DNA of 64,000 nucleotides from Acanthacorydalis orientalis (GCA_034766995.1 CM068316.1:9465200-9529199); one strand, 5' to 3'. Shown: positions 1 through 13,949, counted from the stretch's first letter. Numbers and translations: made by a program. The notes: generated by a model not told the origin, from the letters alone.

Positions 1-889
1 TACAATCGTTTTATGTTACAAAATTATAAAAATCTTTTAGTTGAAATATTATTAATTATATTTAATGATCTAATTCCACATAAACTTCAATATTTGTCTT
101 CTAATTATTTAATAAAAAAACTTGGAATAATTAATAAGAGAAAGAAATTTTTAATAAATAAGTCAAATTTCTAAGAAGATTCTTTTTAAATTTAATATTT
201 TGAACATGCATACATTAGAGAGATAAAATACCATACGATGTAGTAAAATATTTAAAATTTTAAGAATATATGAGAAAAAATAATAAAATTATACGTCTTA
301 AATATCTATAATACTTTTTTTATCAATTATTTCTAATATTGTTACAGACATTTACGGTATAAATTTTGGAATCTTTAAACAAGATAAATTTGGATAATAT
401 ATAATTAATTTGTTTAAAATAATACAGTGGATGCAAATGATTTTTTAAAAAAAACATTCATAAACTATCCACACACTACTCTATTTTCAAATATGCTTTT
501 CTAAGATGAGTTTACAACTATTATTATACATAGATAATTATATGAAAATGTATACAAAATCTATTCCAACTTTTATAGAAATAGTTTTATACGGTCTACT
601 TTCCTTATTGGTTTAATATCACAATTATTTAAATTTCTATCTAACCCTAAATAGACATTACAATTATAAAAAAACTTGTTTTTTCAACCTAGAAATAAAC
701 TAGACCACTATTTTAATAATTATCTATTATTAATTCATTACAAGATGTATTTCACAATTTATCACCGTCTAAATTTTTAATTCTGATTCAACCTCTTACA
801 ATCAATATTTTCTCAGAAAAAATGAAAACATGAAAAAATTTAACTGTATAATTCGTAATTTCTATACAACCTCGTTGTTTTTTTTTTGT

Positions 890-1330
890 AATAAGCCAAC
901 CGACTTATTTTCTTGATCACTGAAACAAATCTTTCTTTCAAGTAAAAACAATCATTTTCTTTGTCTACATTTCGCTACAGTGGTTTCAGTCGTGTAATTA
1001 TGACGCATTGGACCCTTCATGATATCATTCGTACTCGACAGTGCCACGTTTTTTAATCCATAAGCCAAAATGTTTTTAATTTATAAATGTTGTTCAGCCC
1101 ATGACTCATGTGTAATTAACGTAACGACATAATGTTCGTATCAAAAAAAAAAAAAAATATGCAAAGCGTAAAGGATTACTGCTTATGTACAGTTTTTTAA
1201 TGATTTTTAAGTACCAGGCAGACCGTACATGAGTCGTATGTTATATCGAGCTTTTATTATATGCAAGAGAAACATTGCGTGTACTTGTTTTATTAAAATG
1301 ATGTGACATGTTTAAAGAGCAAACTTTTAA
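890..1330. other. GC-richer island, no gene assigned
   Basis: Composition is more balanced than the flanks. An acceptor-like CTTTGTCTACATTTCGCTAC AG precedes a 24-codon plus frame, and a minus frame of about 43 codons also crosses it (LKNVALSSTNDIMKGPMR). Neither is recognised. It may be an old repeat or regulatory island. Confidence 0.2.
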
Positions 1331-1740
1331 CAAAATTGGGAATGACACGTACATTTATTAAACATGAAGGATATTAAGCCATTGAATTATATGACAAATA
1401 CTGAGAAAATATTACACATAACATTACATACAATTTATTTTATGTAACTTTTATAACGCATATTTTAAGAGATGTTCATACTTTTCGAAAAAATATTTCT
1501 TGATTTTTAATAACTTTGGGGGTCGAGATAATTATAGATTTAAGAATGGTTTTATTTATTATAAAACAATCTTCTTGAATCATTATTAAATTTCAATCTT
1601 GAAATAGAAAAAAAAATATTTTTATTCATTTCTAAAAATAATATCAAAAAAATAAAGGCTGTTTTCAAGTTTCACTAATGCATCTAATTTATATACTTTT
1701 AGTTTTTTTTTAATAAACAAATTTGTTACGGAATTATTTA

Positions 1741-2254
1741 TTAGGTGTAAAAATTAATTCTGTACCTTTAAATTTAATCAATCATAACTCTGTTTTAAAT
1801 TAAAATATTTTCTCGTAGTTTTAAGATTTTCAAGAGTAAACCTTCACTTTTAAAAAAACATTATGCTACTTGGTCAAGCAATTGATATAACCTCACAAAA
1901 CAGTAGTGAAAATGATGGCGTACGAAAAGCATCATATTAGGCATTGCATTTTTTCACATTCCAGTTTGAAAAAAATGCTGCCGAAGTCGCAGAATGATTT
2001 ATTCAGCTTTTAGGGAGTGTTATGATGCATAAAATATACAAAAAATGCTAAAACAGTGAAAGAGGTCCAAAATGCATTGCAACTTCATTGATTTAAAGCC
2101 TCTTTTTTCGACAATGGATTCATTAGTTACCCGATTGATGGAACAATATTATACATAATAATGGAGGATATTTTGAAGATTGAATTGTATTCTATTTTTC
2201 CATAAACGTTCATTTTCTTAAAAAAAAATGCACCGAATTAATTTATATACCTAA
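1741..2254 (+). mobile_element. Mariner-type MITE, family B (copy 1, complete)
   Basis: Terminal inverted repeats are TTAGGTGTAAAAATTAATTC on the left and the complement of TTAGGTATATAAATTAATTC on the right. TA is present on both sides (1739-1740, 2255-2256), the Tc1/mariner target signature. The interior holds a degraded transposase start around 1915-2000 whose frame includes KNAAEVAE, resembling the helix-turn-helix region of mariner transposases (NAAEATRN). The remaining transposase is deleted, giving a 514-bp non-autonomous element. The first 170 bp also occur in the chimeric copy at 39379. Confidence 0.8.
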
Positions 2255-2294
2255 TAAGATATATTAAACTTATTCAATACTATACAAATATATA

Positions 2295-2500
2295 TAGGGC
2301 GATTCAATTTACGCTTCCACGCGAAATTATTTAAAAAAACACACAAAAATTAAAAAAAAACATCTCCCATTTAGTATTTTAGTTCAATTGTATTTTAGTA
2401 CTAAATTGAACTAAAATACTAAATAAAAAGTAACATGACTTTTCTTAACCCTGCGCCCCTTTTTAATACTTCTATATGGAAGCCTAAATTGAATCACCTA
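2295..2500. mobile_element. Palindromic MITE, family C (copy 1)
   Basis: This is a 206-bp element with outer inverted repeats related to TAGGTGATTCAATTTAGGC and flanking TA on each side (2293-2294, 2501-2502). Inside, TTTAGTATTTTAGTTCAATT at 2370-2389 pairs perfectly with 2404-2423. One half carries a GC-rich block (CCCTGCGCCCC). No coding sequence is present. The same unit recurs at 5668, 18005, 27163 and 41521. Confidence 0.85.
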
Positions 2501-3152
2501 TATTTAACGACTAGTAACTTGATAGTTAAATAATTAAAACGTTTATATATCTTATTTTAGAAATTTATAGTTCATTAAAGTTTCCTATTTACATTTTATA
2601 CAGAATTTCTTATCAAAATAAGGTCTTAATATTTGACTTATCTAAAAATAAATAATACTTTTACATATTTTATATATATATATATATATATCTTGTTTGA
2701 GTTTGTTTCCTATTTTATATAGATGGGAAAAAATTGTAAAGATATGTCAAATTAGTTTAAAACTTTGCTTAAAAAAATCTTAATTGTATAATTTTTTTGA
2801 AATAAATAATTATCTACATATAGAAATTACATATAAAATATTAAATAACTTTTTAAATAAATAAAGTTCAAAAACAATATTAGTATTAGGTAAATTTTAA
2901 TATTATTTTTTAAATCTGGGCCAGCAAAAAGCCGAGACAGCCGTATAATGAATACTTGAAAGCCGTCGAATTAATGGATTTTTTTAAGCTTTAAAAAACT
3001 GGATCATAAAACAAGTTACATATTTAATTTTCTATAAATACAAAATTCCTTTTTTTAGAAAAAAATCTGAGGAATATATGTTTTTATGCATATATTGTAC
3101 ATGATTAGGTTTCCGGGAAACAATCAATAACCCTCACTAATTTCCATAGTTC

Positions 3153-3199
3153 CAGACAGTGATCTTCTTGGTAAAAGATCCGGAGAATGACACTGTCTG
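3153..3199. other. Nested hairpin in a GC-richer island
   Basis: Outer arms CAGACAGTG (3153-3161) and CACTGTCTG (3191-3199) are perfect complements and enclose a smaller stem GATCTT/AAGATC (3161-3166, 3174-3179). The surrounding 3100-3310 is much less AT-rich than its flanks. A 46-codon minus-strand frame (ending DCFPET) also crosses it. It could be a structured RNA, an old transposon end or an exon remnant; no family is recognised. Confidence 0.4.
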
Positions 3200-3760
3200 A
3201 ATTTATGATCGGACGATCAGTCTGACTGCACGCAAGTATCGAAATTAATCGAAATGACCTTCAAACAGTTCAGGTATCATACATACCAGTCAGCAATGAT
3301 GGTTGAATTAAGTTAAATGAATTCTCATTACAAAGATCTTTGTATCTTCCATCAGACAGATAATTTTTATAAAGCATGTTGTTTGCTTGACTGTTTATTC
3401 TTCAATTTTATTGATGTCTCTTTGATTTCTCTTATAAATTATATTATTATAAAACAAATTTTTTTTATTTTTCATAACGAGTTCTTTTGGAAACAGATTG
3501 AATATTTGTCTGAACACAAAAAAAAGCTCAAAGTTAATTCTTATAGAAACAAGGTATTTTCACAAATTTCAATTATCTACCTATTATATAAAATCAATTT
3601 TTAAATCAAAACGATGGTCATTTTTCTCAAAATGACCATTCTTTACCTTCATGCAGGTTTTCAGATATTCAAATGTGTTTTCTAACTACATCCGCAAAAT
3701 ACATATTCGAATTAGAGAGCTATTTAAATAAATATCCAGCATGAGAGGAATTTCATAATA

Positions 3761-4303
3761 TAAGGTTGGTAGAAAAATAATTGAAATTTTTCTTCTAAAT
3801 TCTGACATTACTTTTTTAAGTTAATATCATTTTAAACTACATTTTTTAGTCTGTATTTTGTTAACATCGACTGGTTTTATTATTAACTTTGCTTCAAATA
3901 GAAGTATTGGATTAACGATGGAAAAGAAGCAAATAAGAACAATTTTTTACATGATTTCAAAACAGGTAACAAAGCAACAGAAACTGCTCGTAAACTAAAC
4001 TATACTTTTTGTGGGGGTACTGTTAAGGAACGTACAGTGTAATGCTGGTTCCAAAATATTCGTATTGGGGACGAGATCATTAAAGATGAAGAAGTCGCGG
4101 GTATCTTTCTTGAGTTCATAATGACCAACTGAAGGCGTTAGTTGAATCAAACCCACGCACAACATTTCGAGAACTTGCACAAAAGTTAGGCGATACTCAT
4201 TAAACAGTTCTGGATCACTTAAAACAGTTAAAAAAATAAAAAAACAGAAAAGTGTATATGAATTTAAAGGTCAAAAATATGTATTATTTTTCTGCCAACC
4301 TAA
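3761..4303 (+). mobile_element. Mariner family A, HTH-only deletion derivative (copy 1)
   Basis: The ends are TAAGGTTGGTAGAAAAATAA and the complement of TTAGGTTGGCAGAAAAATAA. From the ATG at 3918 the interior encodes MEKKQIRTIF and continues through remnants of the mariner DNA-binding domain: an ERTV*CWF segment in place of ERTVQWWF, then a QLKALVE-like and a REL/AQ-like segment. The match stops after the second helix-turn-helix (HLKQ) and jumps to the 3' end, so the DDE catalytic domain is absent. A TAA replaces the conserved Gln codon. Further frameshifts show it is dead. Confidence 0.88.
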
Positions 4304-4539
4304 TGTATAGGAATTTCAACAGTTGTTACATTTTATGCATTTGAAAATGATATTAAATATAAAATTAAATTAGAAAAATATAGAAAAATATAAATATTAG
4401 TTTTTTTCTCTAATTTAATAAAAAAAAATAGAATTTGCAATAGTAAACTTTTCAAAGTAAACTTTTGTGAGCGGATCTATTTTAGTCGAATAGACATACA
4501 ATTATAATTAATTTTTTTAACTGTGCTCCATTGATATGT

Positions 4540-4665
4540 TGTCCTGTTGTGTCATCCTCAGATATATATATTGAAAAATCGAATGAATCTTTAATATCTA
4601 CCTGAGGATGGTATTTGTACCGAAACTAGTAGTGGAAAACAAATACTTTGCAGATTCAAAAGCAC
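4540..4665. repeat. Interspersed repeat, family G (copy 1)
   Basis: CATCCTCAG (4553-4561) and CTGAGGATG (4602-4610) form an inverted pair. They are followed by GTACCGAAACTAGTAGTGG, a motif shared with 61237-61285 and, in inverted form, with 44735-44870. The family is not identified; it may be the tail of a longer transposon. Confidence 0.5.
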
Positions 4666-5587
4666 AAAAAGCAAGAGAACAAGACATCTGTCATATTTTA
4701 GTTTAATAAAATAATAATTATTATATCAATATAGCTACCAAGACAATTTAATAAATTCTGAATAACAATTTGATTTATTTTTCTTTATAAACACACAGTT
4801 ATCTTCTCACTATCAATGAGGTAACGCTTTTTTAAAATCTTCAATAAAATGAGAAACTACTTTCGAATTCTAAGCATGAACTCGATCGTTCTCTTTATTA
4901 TACATTTCTTACAGTAAAAACGATCAGATTTGTTAAAAAAATATGAAATTATTTGTCTACATGCAACACAGTTTTGATAAATTTAAATGAAGAGAATTTT
5001 ACAGTGTTTTATATGCAACGATATACTTCCTTTGTATACATAATTAACAACTATGAAACATAATACATGCTTAATAATAGTGCAAGTAAAATAATAGCAT
5101 CCGAACACATTTCATTAAACAATTGTTTTGTATTCAAAAATACATTAGTCTCAATATTGCATTATTACTATAATATGCATATATGACGTCGCGTTTCAAG
5201 AAACCGTCATAGTCGATTAGTTTAACAACTCAGAACTGTGATGAATAAAACATAATTTTCAAGTATATGACTGTTTTTGACAGGCTTTTTTTAGCAACGT
5301 TTATAGAATCAAAATTCGTTGAACGTTCGACGAATTCGTTTCCTTCATTAAATGTGACACATACGCCCGGACACGAACTCATGATATATTATAAAACAAA
5401 TCTGAATTGTCACCACTCTTAATAAGTGTCGCTCTAGTTGATTTTAAAACGCAATCGAAATATCTTTTTGTTAATTAGTTCCGTTCTGATTATTTCAATA
5501 TTTCTAAGATTTAAATATATAAGATTAATTATTATATTACCATATTATAATTTGAATTAGATTTTGATACTGTTCCTTTTATAAATG

Positions 5588-5591
<4 letters not shown>

Positions 5592-5669
<78 letters not shown>
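5592..5669. repeat. Palindromic compound microsatellite (CT)n(TA)n(AG)n
   Basis: A CT run passes into a TA run and then an AG run, so the whole 78 bp is self-complementary. It directly abuts the left end of the family C element at 5668. Confidence 0.95.
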
Positions 5670-5872
5670 ATGATTCAATTTAGGCTTTCACATGAAATTA
5701 TTAAAAAAAGCTAAAATTAAAACAAATCATGTTATTTTTTATTTAGTATTTTATTTAAATTCAATACTAAAATACAATTGAATTAAAATACGAAATAAAA
5801 AATATCATGATTTGTTTTAATTTTTGCGTTTTTTTTAATACTTTAATGTGAAAGCCTTATTTGAATCACCTA
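5668..5872. mobile_element. Palindromic MITE, family C (copy 2)
   Basis: TGATTCAATTTAGGCTTTCA at the left and a right end complementary to it (…TTGAATCACCTA) bound about 205 bp. An internal palindrome is built on TTTAGTATTTTATTTAAATT and its complement. The left TA target is merged with the AG end of the adjoining microsatellite. Confidence 0.82.
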
Positions 5873-8541
5873 TCTGTCTATATATATATATAATAAAAAA
5901 TCAGGATATTTCATAAAACGAAATTCTTGCATATTTTTCTATACGAGCGATTTCGCCATAACGGATTTCCAACTAATTTACAGACTTTTTTATTGCACTG
6001 AAATAAAAATACTACTCGGCTATCTCAACATTTAACCACTTGCACCGGCATCTAAATAAAATATAATTATTTTAAATAAATAATTATTATATATGCGTGA
6101 CTGTTAAACCATCCATCTGTTTCAATTACTGTTATGTGTATTTTATTTGAATGTAATTGCTTGTCTGTCATCTATAAACTCCACTCTCCGACTTGTACTT
6201 TTTCTTCTAATTTCTTTCTTAAGTACAATTTCAGTTTGTTCACACACATATGTTTAAATATATAAAAAAACATACACATTTAATCGTTCAGATATCATCG
6301 CGTTTATAAAACTTAATCTAATATCTATGAGAAATTATTTTAGAAGTGTATGGAATATCTTGAAAATTGTGAGAATGGATTTTTTTAATTATATGATTAT
6401 ATATCTGTATCAAGATTGAGTTAATAAACACTTAAGTAAATTAGTATTTACGAAATAAATAATGCAAATCATAATATATGGTATCCTGCCTACAGATCAT
6501 AGAATTTCAAAAATAATTACTAAATACAGTTGTATGTACTTGTAGTTGAAATTTATTTATTTTATTTTAAAAAAACGAGCTTAAACTGATGAATGTTTTT
6601 AAATGTATTTTGTATTTTCTATTTCAAGAATTTAAAAAATTTATCATGATCGTATCTGATTAATCATAAAAAACATTTTTTCCGATGTAAAATCTAGCAA
6701 TTATCACAAATTGTAATTTATGAATCATAACCTTAAATAATAGATATTTTATTAGAGAAAATATTACTTGAAACAAAAATTAATTACACAGAACCATCTA
6801 AATCATAACTTAATAATAAATATTTTAATACAGGACATTTCAAATTTCATACAATCCAAAAACGATCCCAACAATAACAATCAAATTTAAGTTCTAATTT
6901 TCATAAAAATGAAATTAGTTTATTGATTTGATTTTCATTAAAAATTTAATCAATTTAAACATTTTTTTATTATACTACAGTATATTCAGAGTAAATTCAA
7001 AAAAATCGATTTTTTAAATAGAATTATTGTGAAAAAAAACTAAATAAATACTAACCAAAAACAACAATAAAATTAACCAATAAAATTATATTCTCTAGAA
7101 ATATTAGTTTTTTAATGTACAGTGCGCTTATATTTCAAATTTTAAATATTCTAAGGGTTGGGTTATGAATTAAATACTACAAAGTCTAGGATTGCTATAC
7201 AGTATTATCAGAAATCTTTTTTAATCTTCTAGATTGAATCATTAGTTTCATATGATATATTCTATATTTTCATAAGTTTTCTTTTTGTATACAAAATTAT
7301 TAACACAAACATACTGGAATCACAAGATGTAATCAACGTTAAGTTGAAATGTACAATTATTATGAAGTCATTCATTCTTTTATTAACGTTTTAACGATAT
7401 AAACCTCACTCTAATACAATATCAAAACTATTTTAAAAATCTCTAGAGATACTCCAGCAATGTACAAAAAGCACATTATTGTTTGTTATTCTTTCTTTTT
7501 GTATCCCAATAAAAGGATGATTATTCTTTTATCTAAACACACGAGACACTAAAGTATTAGCTTCTTCATAAATGAAAAATAATATCAGTATTACAAGAAA
7601 TAAATTACTACATGACTTGTTTGTCTTTGTAAGATTTTTATTTTTGATTCATTGTAACAAGTTATTAAAATCTAAAGTCCTTACGGCCTCGTTTCTAAAC
7701 ATTTTGATCTCATACAATTTGTCGCAAAAATTCAGATTGTACAAATAATTGGTATGTTACAAAATATAACTAAAAAAATCCTCTAAAATAATTATTTTTT
7801 TTCATTTTTGTGCTAACACAAACTTATTTCAAAATTGAATAACAATTTAAGGAGTTTTATAGAGAAAATTAAATAAGAATTAATGTTTGAAATTATCAAA
7901 ATATAATAATATAAAATCATACAATATGTTTTTGAAATAAAACTAAGATTAAACTAATTGTATGGCTTTTTAAGTTTTTTTTTAGATTTCAGAACATTTT
8001 CCTGTTGAATTTATAAAACGCTGTTATGCACCTATGTTCCTTTTTAGAGAATTGTTTTAGTAATTTTGGTATTAACGAATCACTTGATTATTTATCCTCC
8101 ATGATTAGTTTCGGGTTTCGAGATATTCTCAGATAGATTCTAAATAAACTATTTACCTACAAGGTACTTGAAGATGGCTCTAGAATTAAAACTAGTTTTA
8201 TCAGATGAAGAGAGTCAAAAAATTATTATCCATCAAAATCAACAAAACAATTTTTTTATTCGGATATGAAGAATGTTTCACAAAATGGCATGGATTTTAA
8301 ATTATTTATTTTTTTAAAAAAAGACACTTTAAAACAGAACAATTTTATTCTATGAAACGTTTTAGTTAAAAAATATATTTACATAATATAATCAATGATT
8401 TATTTTCGTCCAATTTCGATAAACATACATTAAACAATCAGTTTATTGAATAAATGTTGAATAATTATAGAAAACAATGTATGGATGTTTATTTTTTATA
8501 ACATTTATTAAATTTTCTTACGTTATCATATGCCCGTAGGT
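5873..8541. other. AT-rich intronic stretch without recognised features
   Basis: Apart from a short TA run at about 5881 I see only AT-rich low-complexity sequence with no convincing exon, transposon end or RNA gene. Confidence 0.5.
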
Positions 8542-8815
8542 CAGGGGTGGGGTCAGGAGAGATTTTCTTCCATTGTTTGCTTGGTTTTCTCCCCTCCCCC
8601 TAATAAAATCTGTGGTTTTGGGAGATTTGAAAATCATGGAGAATCATTAGGATAATCTTCCTAATGGGGATATTTTTATGATTAAAAACGTTTCTATGCT
8701 GGAAAAAAAATCGTTTCTATAAGCGCGTTTCTACCGAAACTCAACAATTTTGACATAAAAAATTTTGCCCCCTGTAATATGACGGTCTGGATACAGGCCT
8801 GCGTTATTATACAAA
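8542..8815. repeat. Unclassified GC-richer island, possible old hAT element
   Basis: CAGGGGTGGGGTCAGGAGAG on the left and GCCCCCTG / GGATACAGGCCTG on the right give imperfect inverted ends in an otherwise AT-rich stretch. I see no convincing target duplication and no coding sequence, so the classification is weak. Confidence 0.25.
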
Positions 8816-10635
8816 TGTGTCTGAATTTATCGTTAAAATTTATCAGTTAGATTCTCCAAATTTCATCTAATAATGTGGACTTTGTCTTAATTATACATTG
8901 AAGAGTAACTGGTTGTTGGTTCACTCAGATATTAATTTCCAGAAGACAGACTAGGCATAAACAAAGAGAGTAGTCAAAGATGCTTCCTGGAAATTGGTAC
9001 CTGATAAAACAAATTTTGCTTTTAATGTATGATTAAGATAGACGAACATGTGTTTGTATTTATAGTCAGAAAAAAATATTAATGTTCATTTTTTATCAAT
9101 TTTATTACATTAAACAAAATTATTTTTATTTCAAACAATAAATATCAATATAAAAAAAAATATTTAAATAAATAGTATGATTATATCTGATACCAAACTA
9201 CATAATTTCTAAGATATTTCCCTCTATTTTATTTCTGCAGTCAAAAATTATTCCTTCAGCTCTTAATTATTGTTTTTAGAAAAATAACTATCATCTGAAT
9301 GCGTACTATTCAATATTCTTATGCAGTAAAAATTTAAAATAAAAAAAAAATTTCAATTTTTATATTCGATTTTAATTTATAATTTGTATTGTTTTTAGAA
9401 ATGTGATTTTTTCAAATACATACGCCTAATTTGGTTGTAACATTTGTGGTTTATTTCAGTATGAAAAAATATGTTGGAGTTACTTTTTTTCAATAACGCT
9501 ATGAGATCATTTTCTAAATTCAGTTAAAAGATCTCAATTTAATTTTTTGTCTCGCAGTTTTATAAAAACTTTTAAACTAAAGAAATACTAGAAACGTAGT
9601 AGTCGATTTAAAAATAAGAAAAAAAGAATCGATAAGTTCGTAAACATAAAAAGTCGATACGTTTTAGTATAATTCATTTACGAGACCACGGACTGCACGA
9701 CATTTTAAAAAGTGTATATATAATTTTCTTAAATAACAACGTTATAATACATCTCATAGTCGATTACACAGTGTGAGTAATTTCTTTTTTGTGTACAAAA
9801 AACACCTTCCTGGTTAGTTTATTTCTCGAAAGTTGACGACCGCATCAGACCTTGAAATATTTGAGCGTTCATTTATTGTTACAGTTTAATTGTTTCCTTC
9901 GTTTCGGCGACATAAAGAACACGAAGAAATGCCGAAAGTCATGTTCTATGTTCGAAAGCCTGTACTCATATATTACTCATTGTATCCTAATTTGTTCTTA
10001 TTTAGAATCGACTAGACAAACGTATGTACAATGTACATGTTTGTCGACGAGTTACTCATTGATAAGTTAATCCACTGTTATAAATTATGAATTCTTCAAA
10101 AATGTTATTTGACATAAGTAAGCACTTGGCCTGTCATGTTTATTCACTAGTCATGATAAATGAGATCATATTAATTATACTTGTTACATTTTTGTGAACG
10201 TAATTGCTCAGAACAAACATTTATTTATTTATATACACTCATATTTAAACATTTATAAGAACATAATCTGACAACTTATTTTTTTTAAATTCATCTCATA
10301 ATATTTCTGATAAAATATGACAAGAAAAATACAAGTTATTTCCAATAAATACTAAAATAAATGTATGAAAGTACATTTTTCGTTATAAAAATAAACAAAG
10401 TGACTAGAGATATTTAGTTTGGAATAAATAGATTCATGAATTTTTAATAAAAAAAAATTTCGTCTATATATGCGTCTTCAATGCCAATCATTGAATAGTA
10501 AATGTAATAGTTGTACTAAAAAAATGAATTAGTAGAGCAAGGTAAGTATGATAATGTGCTGATCCTTTCAAACAAGCAGTTTATTGATGAGATGCTTTTT
10601 TAAAGACTGACTTTTGAAAGTTGTATTAAAAAAAA
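8816..10635. other. AT-rich intronic stretch
   Basis: Mostly unstructured AT-rich DNA. Positions 9840-10070 are somewhat GC-richer (CTTCGTTTCGGCGACATAAA) but yield no recognisable product. Confidence 0.45.
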
Positions 10636-10725
10636 TATCTACGAGGGCAGACCGAAAAGTTATGTGAATCTATATGAAGGAAACATCGCCATAATTTTAT
10701 TATTCAATATAATCTCCTTGAATAT
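10636..10725 (-). mobile_element. Mariner-like 3' end fragment
   Basis: ACGAGGGCAGACCGAAAAGT looks like a mariner terminal repeat. The sequence behind it, read on the minus strand, contains GGAGATTATATTGAATAATAA, like the GDYIE-stop tail of many mariner transposases. The other end was not found. Confidence 0.4.
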
Positions 10726-11631
10726 TAATTTATTTTTGACACCGTGAAATAAGTAACTAAGAGCTTCTGAAAAATATTCTATTTCTTGAATAGAAAAATA
10801 TTCTTGATAATACTTTTAGAAAAAAATTACTTTGTAAAAAATCAGTATTTCAAAAAACTAAGGTCAGAAAACTTACGACAAAATAATTTTATATTAAAAG
10901 AAATCTTTATGAAATCAATTTTCAAGATATCGAATTTCAAAAAACTGTTATAGAAAAATATTTTTCAAGATTATACTTTCTTATTTCATAAAGTTACAAA
11001 TCTATTTATATTAAAAGACATTTTATAGATTATTAAAATAATCCCTCGACTTATACAAGCCTTTTTAGACTTATGAATAAATTAAGAAAGTATTATTTCA
11101 CATTTAAATTCCTATTACCTCAGTTCGTGTGATCATTTTTAAAAACTATAGAAGATTTTATTTTAAATTCAAATAAATAAATGTAATATTGTTATAAAGC
11201 ACACGCTTATAATTATCAAAAATTATAAACCGAAAAGACTATGAGATTTGCCATAAAAATGAATAAATCAATGCTTTAAGAATAAAAGATCTACGTCTGT
11301 CTAAATACAGGTTATTGCAACGAACTACAATATTTTATCTCAAGCGGATAATTAAGCTATCCCCACTTAATGGAAATGCAATATTTTCCATTCAGTGAGA
11401 AAAGCTATTTTATTCTACAAATAAAATAGCTTTTATTTTATTCTACAAATAAAAATCTCAAATTCACATTCGTGCATACAGTTTTAATGAAAACATATTT
11501 TTGCCTAATATTAAAATTATAATGAATTTTATATTTTATTAAATTTGAGAAATAAAATTTTCCATTTTTAATATTCGCACCAAATAAGTATGTTCTACAT
11601 CTTAATAACAGTTCGGACACTGTCGCTTAAT

Positions 11632-11735
11632 TCACTTTCACAAATTAATTCTTCTTTCATCTCACAAACTAAACTAAATTTTAAAATTGGTATGGTTTGT
11701 GAAGTGAAAAAAATTCATTTGTGAAATATGTCCTT
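11632..11735. mobile_element. MITE family D, short fold-back copy
   Basis: Left end TTTCACAAATTAATTCTTCT and right end complementary to TTTCACAAATGAATTTTTTT bracket about 100 bp. The CTCACAAACT / GGTTTGTGA motif is typical of the family. Confidence 0.65.
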
Positions 11736-12012
11736 GATTTAAGTTATTTTCGACTTATGTCTAGTTTTTCTGGTACTTTTCTACAATTTAAATTGTGGTA
11801 CTACTATAGATTTCTTATGATTTTATTTCTAGTAATCATGGTGTTACTATAATAGCTTAAAAATATCTCTTTCATCAAATTTTATATATATTTTTAACCT
11901 ATCCTAACGATGATCAAAATTATAAAAGTATAAGAAATTAAAAAATATATAGTAAATCTATATAAATTGCTGCCTTTTTTTATTTCTACTTCTTGAAAAA
12001 TTTACTCAATGT

Positions 12013-12150
12013 TCACAAATTAATTTTCATTCGCCCCACAAAGCACATTTTTTGAACAAAAATTGTCAATATCATTGAATATTTCTGATCTGAAATTTTT
12101 TTGTGCTTGTGGGGTTACTGAAAATTTTATTTGTGAAAGTGAATTTAGCT
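12013..12150. mobile_element. MITE family D copy with clear inverted ends
   Basis: TTCACAAATTAATTTTCATT followed by CGCCCCACAAAGCACA on the left mirrors TGTGCTTGTGGGGTTACTG and TTTGTGAAAGTGAA on the right, giving arms of about 45 bp. There is no coding content. The internal ATTGAATATTTCTGATC core is shared with other copies. Confidence 0.75.
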
Positions 12151-13466
12151 ACAATGCCAAAATTGTATTGTCTATATTTATCCAAATTTAAAAAAATGGT
12201 ATTATTAATTTTTATATAATTACTTTCAATAAATGATTCGGTTTTTTTATACATAAATTATTTATTTAAATAAAATAAAGTAATATTCACGAAATTCCAT
12301 TCTTCATTTTTTAAATACTTATACAAAAACGTCTGAAGACTTAATAGATGATTTTTAAACCAATGTATTGTAAGTTTCTGTAACAAATAGATAATTGATT
12401 GCAATTTTTATAAAAAAAAAATTAACAAAAAAACAAGTAGCATTTAAAAATAAGTCAATTATATCTCAACCCATGTTTCAAGAGTTCTTTCATACTAATT
12501 ATCGTATAATAACCTAAAAAAATAATAAATTGGACGATATCAATCGAGGAAAATTGATAAATAAAATAAAGATTAGTAAAATCAAAATCGTTATTAAACT
12601 ATTAAGGCCTTTCATGAAGAGAGATCACATTCAACAAACATTTTTCTTTCTCTATGTATATGTAAATGTATTTAATAAGTGCTATAAGTTGTTTAGACAC
12701 ACACTGTATATATATATATAGTTAAAAAAAATGATTCTGAAAAATATGATCCCGTGTTTCAAGGTAATTTAATTAAGTTAACACATATTTGTCGTGTATT
12801 TTTTCATATATCATTAGCAACAGGCAGTTTCTGTGAACCTTGCAAAGAAAAATATACACTATGTAAATTGATACACCTACTACTGATGTATTTTATTCTT
12901 AGATTATTTACTCGTACTCAATATTATTAGAAAAATCAATTACCTTTTTCTCTCTATAGAATAATTTGTAATTATTAAACAATGTACAAAACGGAAAAGA
13001 CTGAATATTATGTGAACCAATGTACATCTATTATGCGAGTATAATACATAAACATTTACAAAAAAATATCAGGTTATAAATTATAAAATTGCTTTTAGAT
13101 AAAACTGCATTACTGCAAAAATTATACTTATTTCGTTGCGTTTATTTCTAATTATTACTTCAAGAACTAGTTGAATCCTTTTTAATTGCTTCAAAAATTG
13201 ACAAACAATATGTTTATGTCTTCGAATTTTCATACATTCTTACATAAAAAAATACAGTGATGTTTATGAAATAGTGATAAAAAAAATAGGCAGATTTCTA
13301 GATTATAATTACAAATGTGTTCTAGTTTGAAACTTATTAAAAAAAAAACAAAATATATACGATTAAAGACGGAACCTGTTATTATAAAATGTACTTAAAA
13401 GATCAATAAAAGATATTAAATATAATATAAATTATTAACCGGAACAGTTTCTCACGCATGTCTAAC

Positions 13467-13469
<3 letters not shown>

Positions 13470-13513
<44 letters not shown>
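13470..13513. repeat. (TA)n array
   Basis: Uninterrupted TA dinucleotides, about 43 bp. Confidence 0.97.
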
Positions 13514-13515
<2 letters not shown>

Positions 13516-13552
13516 TATGAAACAGTTCTGCAATATTTTAAAAATACACATT

Positions 13553-13580
13553 TATTATTAATAATAATAATAATAGTAAT
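13553..13580. repeat. (ATT/AAT)n microsatellite
   Basis: Short trinucleotide run TATTATTAATAATAATAATA. Confidence 0.85.
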
Positions 13581-13826
13581 ACGATTATATTATCGTCGTA
13601 ACAAATCTGTTTTAACTTCAATGACTTTTCGTACTGTTAAAGAGTTTGACAGATTTGTGATTGATTAGCAAAGTAACGATTCTCCTCAATATCTGCACTT
13701 TGTGCAGAAGGTTAAGTGAAAGGTGTGGTAATTTTGGATGCTGATTACTTCAACATTGAATAAATAGATCACAATATGGTCAAGAAATGCATATATCGCA
13801 ATAAACATATTTTAGCATAATTCTAA

Positions 13827-13949
<123 letters not shown>

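Noticed and set aside
3995..4180. 61-codon minus frame
   Set aside because: It is the antisense of the mariner family A transposase remnant.
10530..10550. Perfect AAG|GTAAGT donor on the plus strand
   Set aside because: No open frame or acceptor precedes it, and one such 9-mer is expected by chance on two strands of this length.
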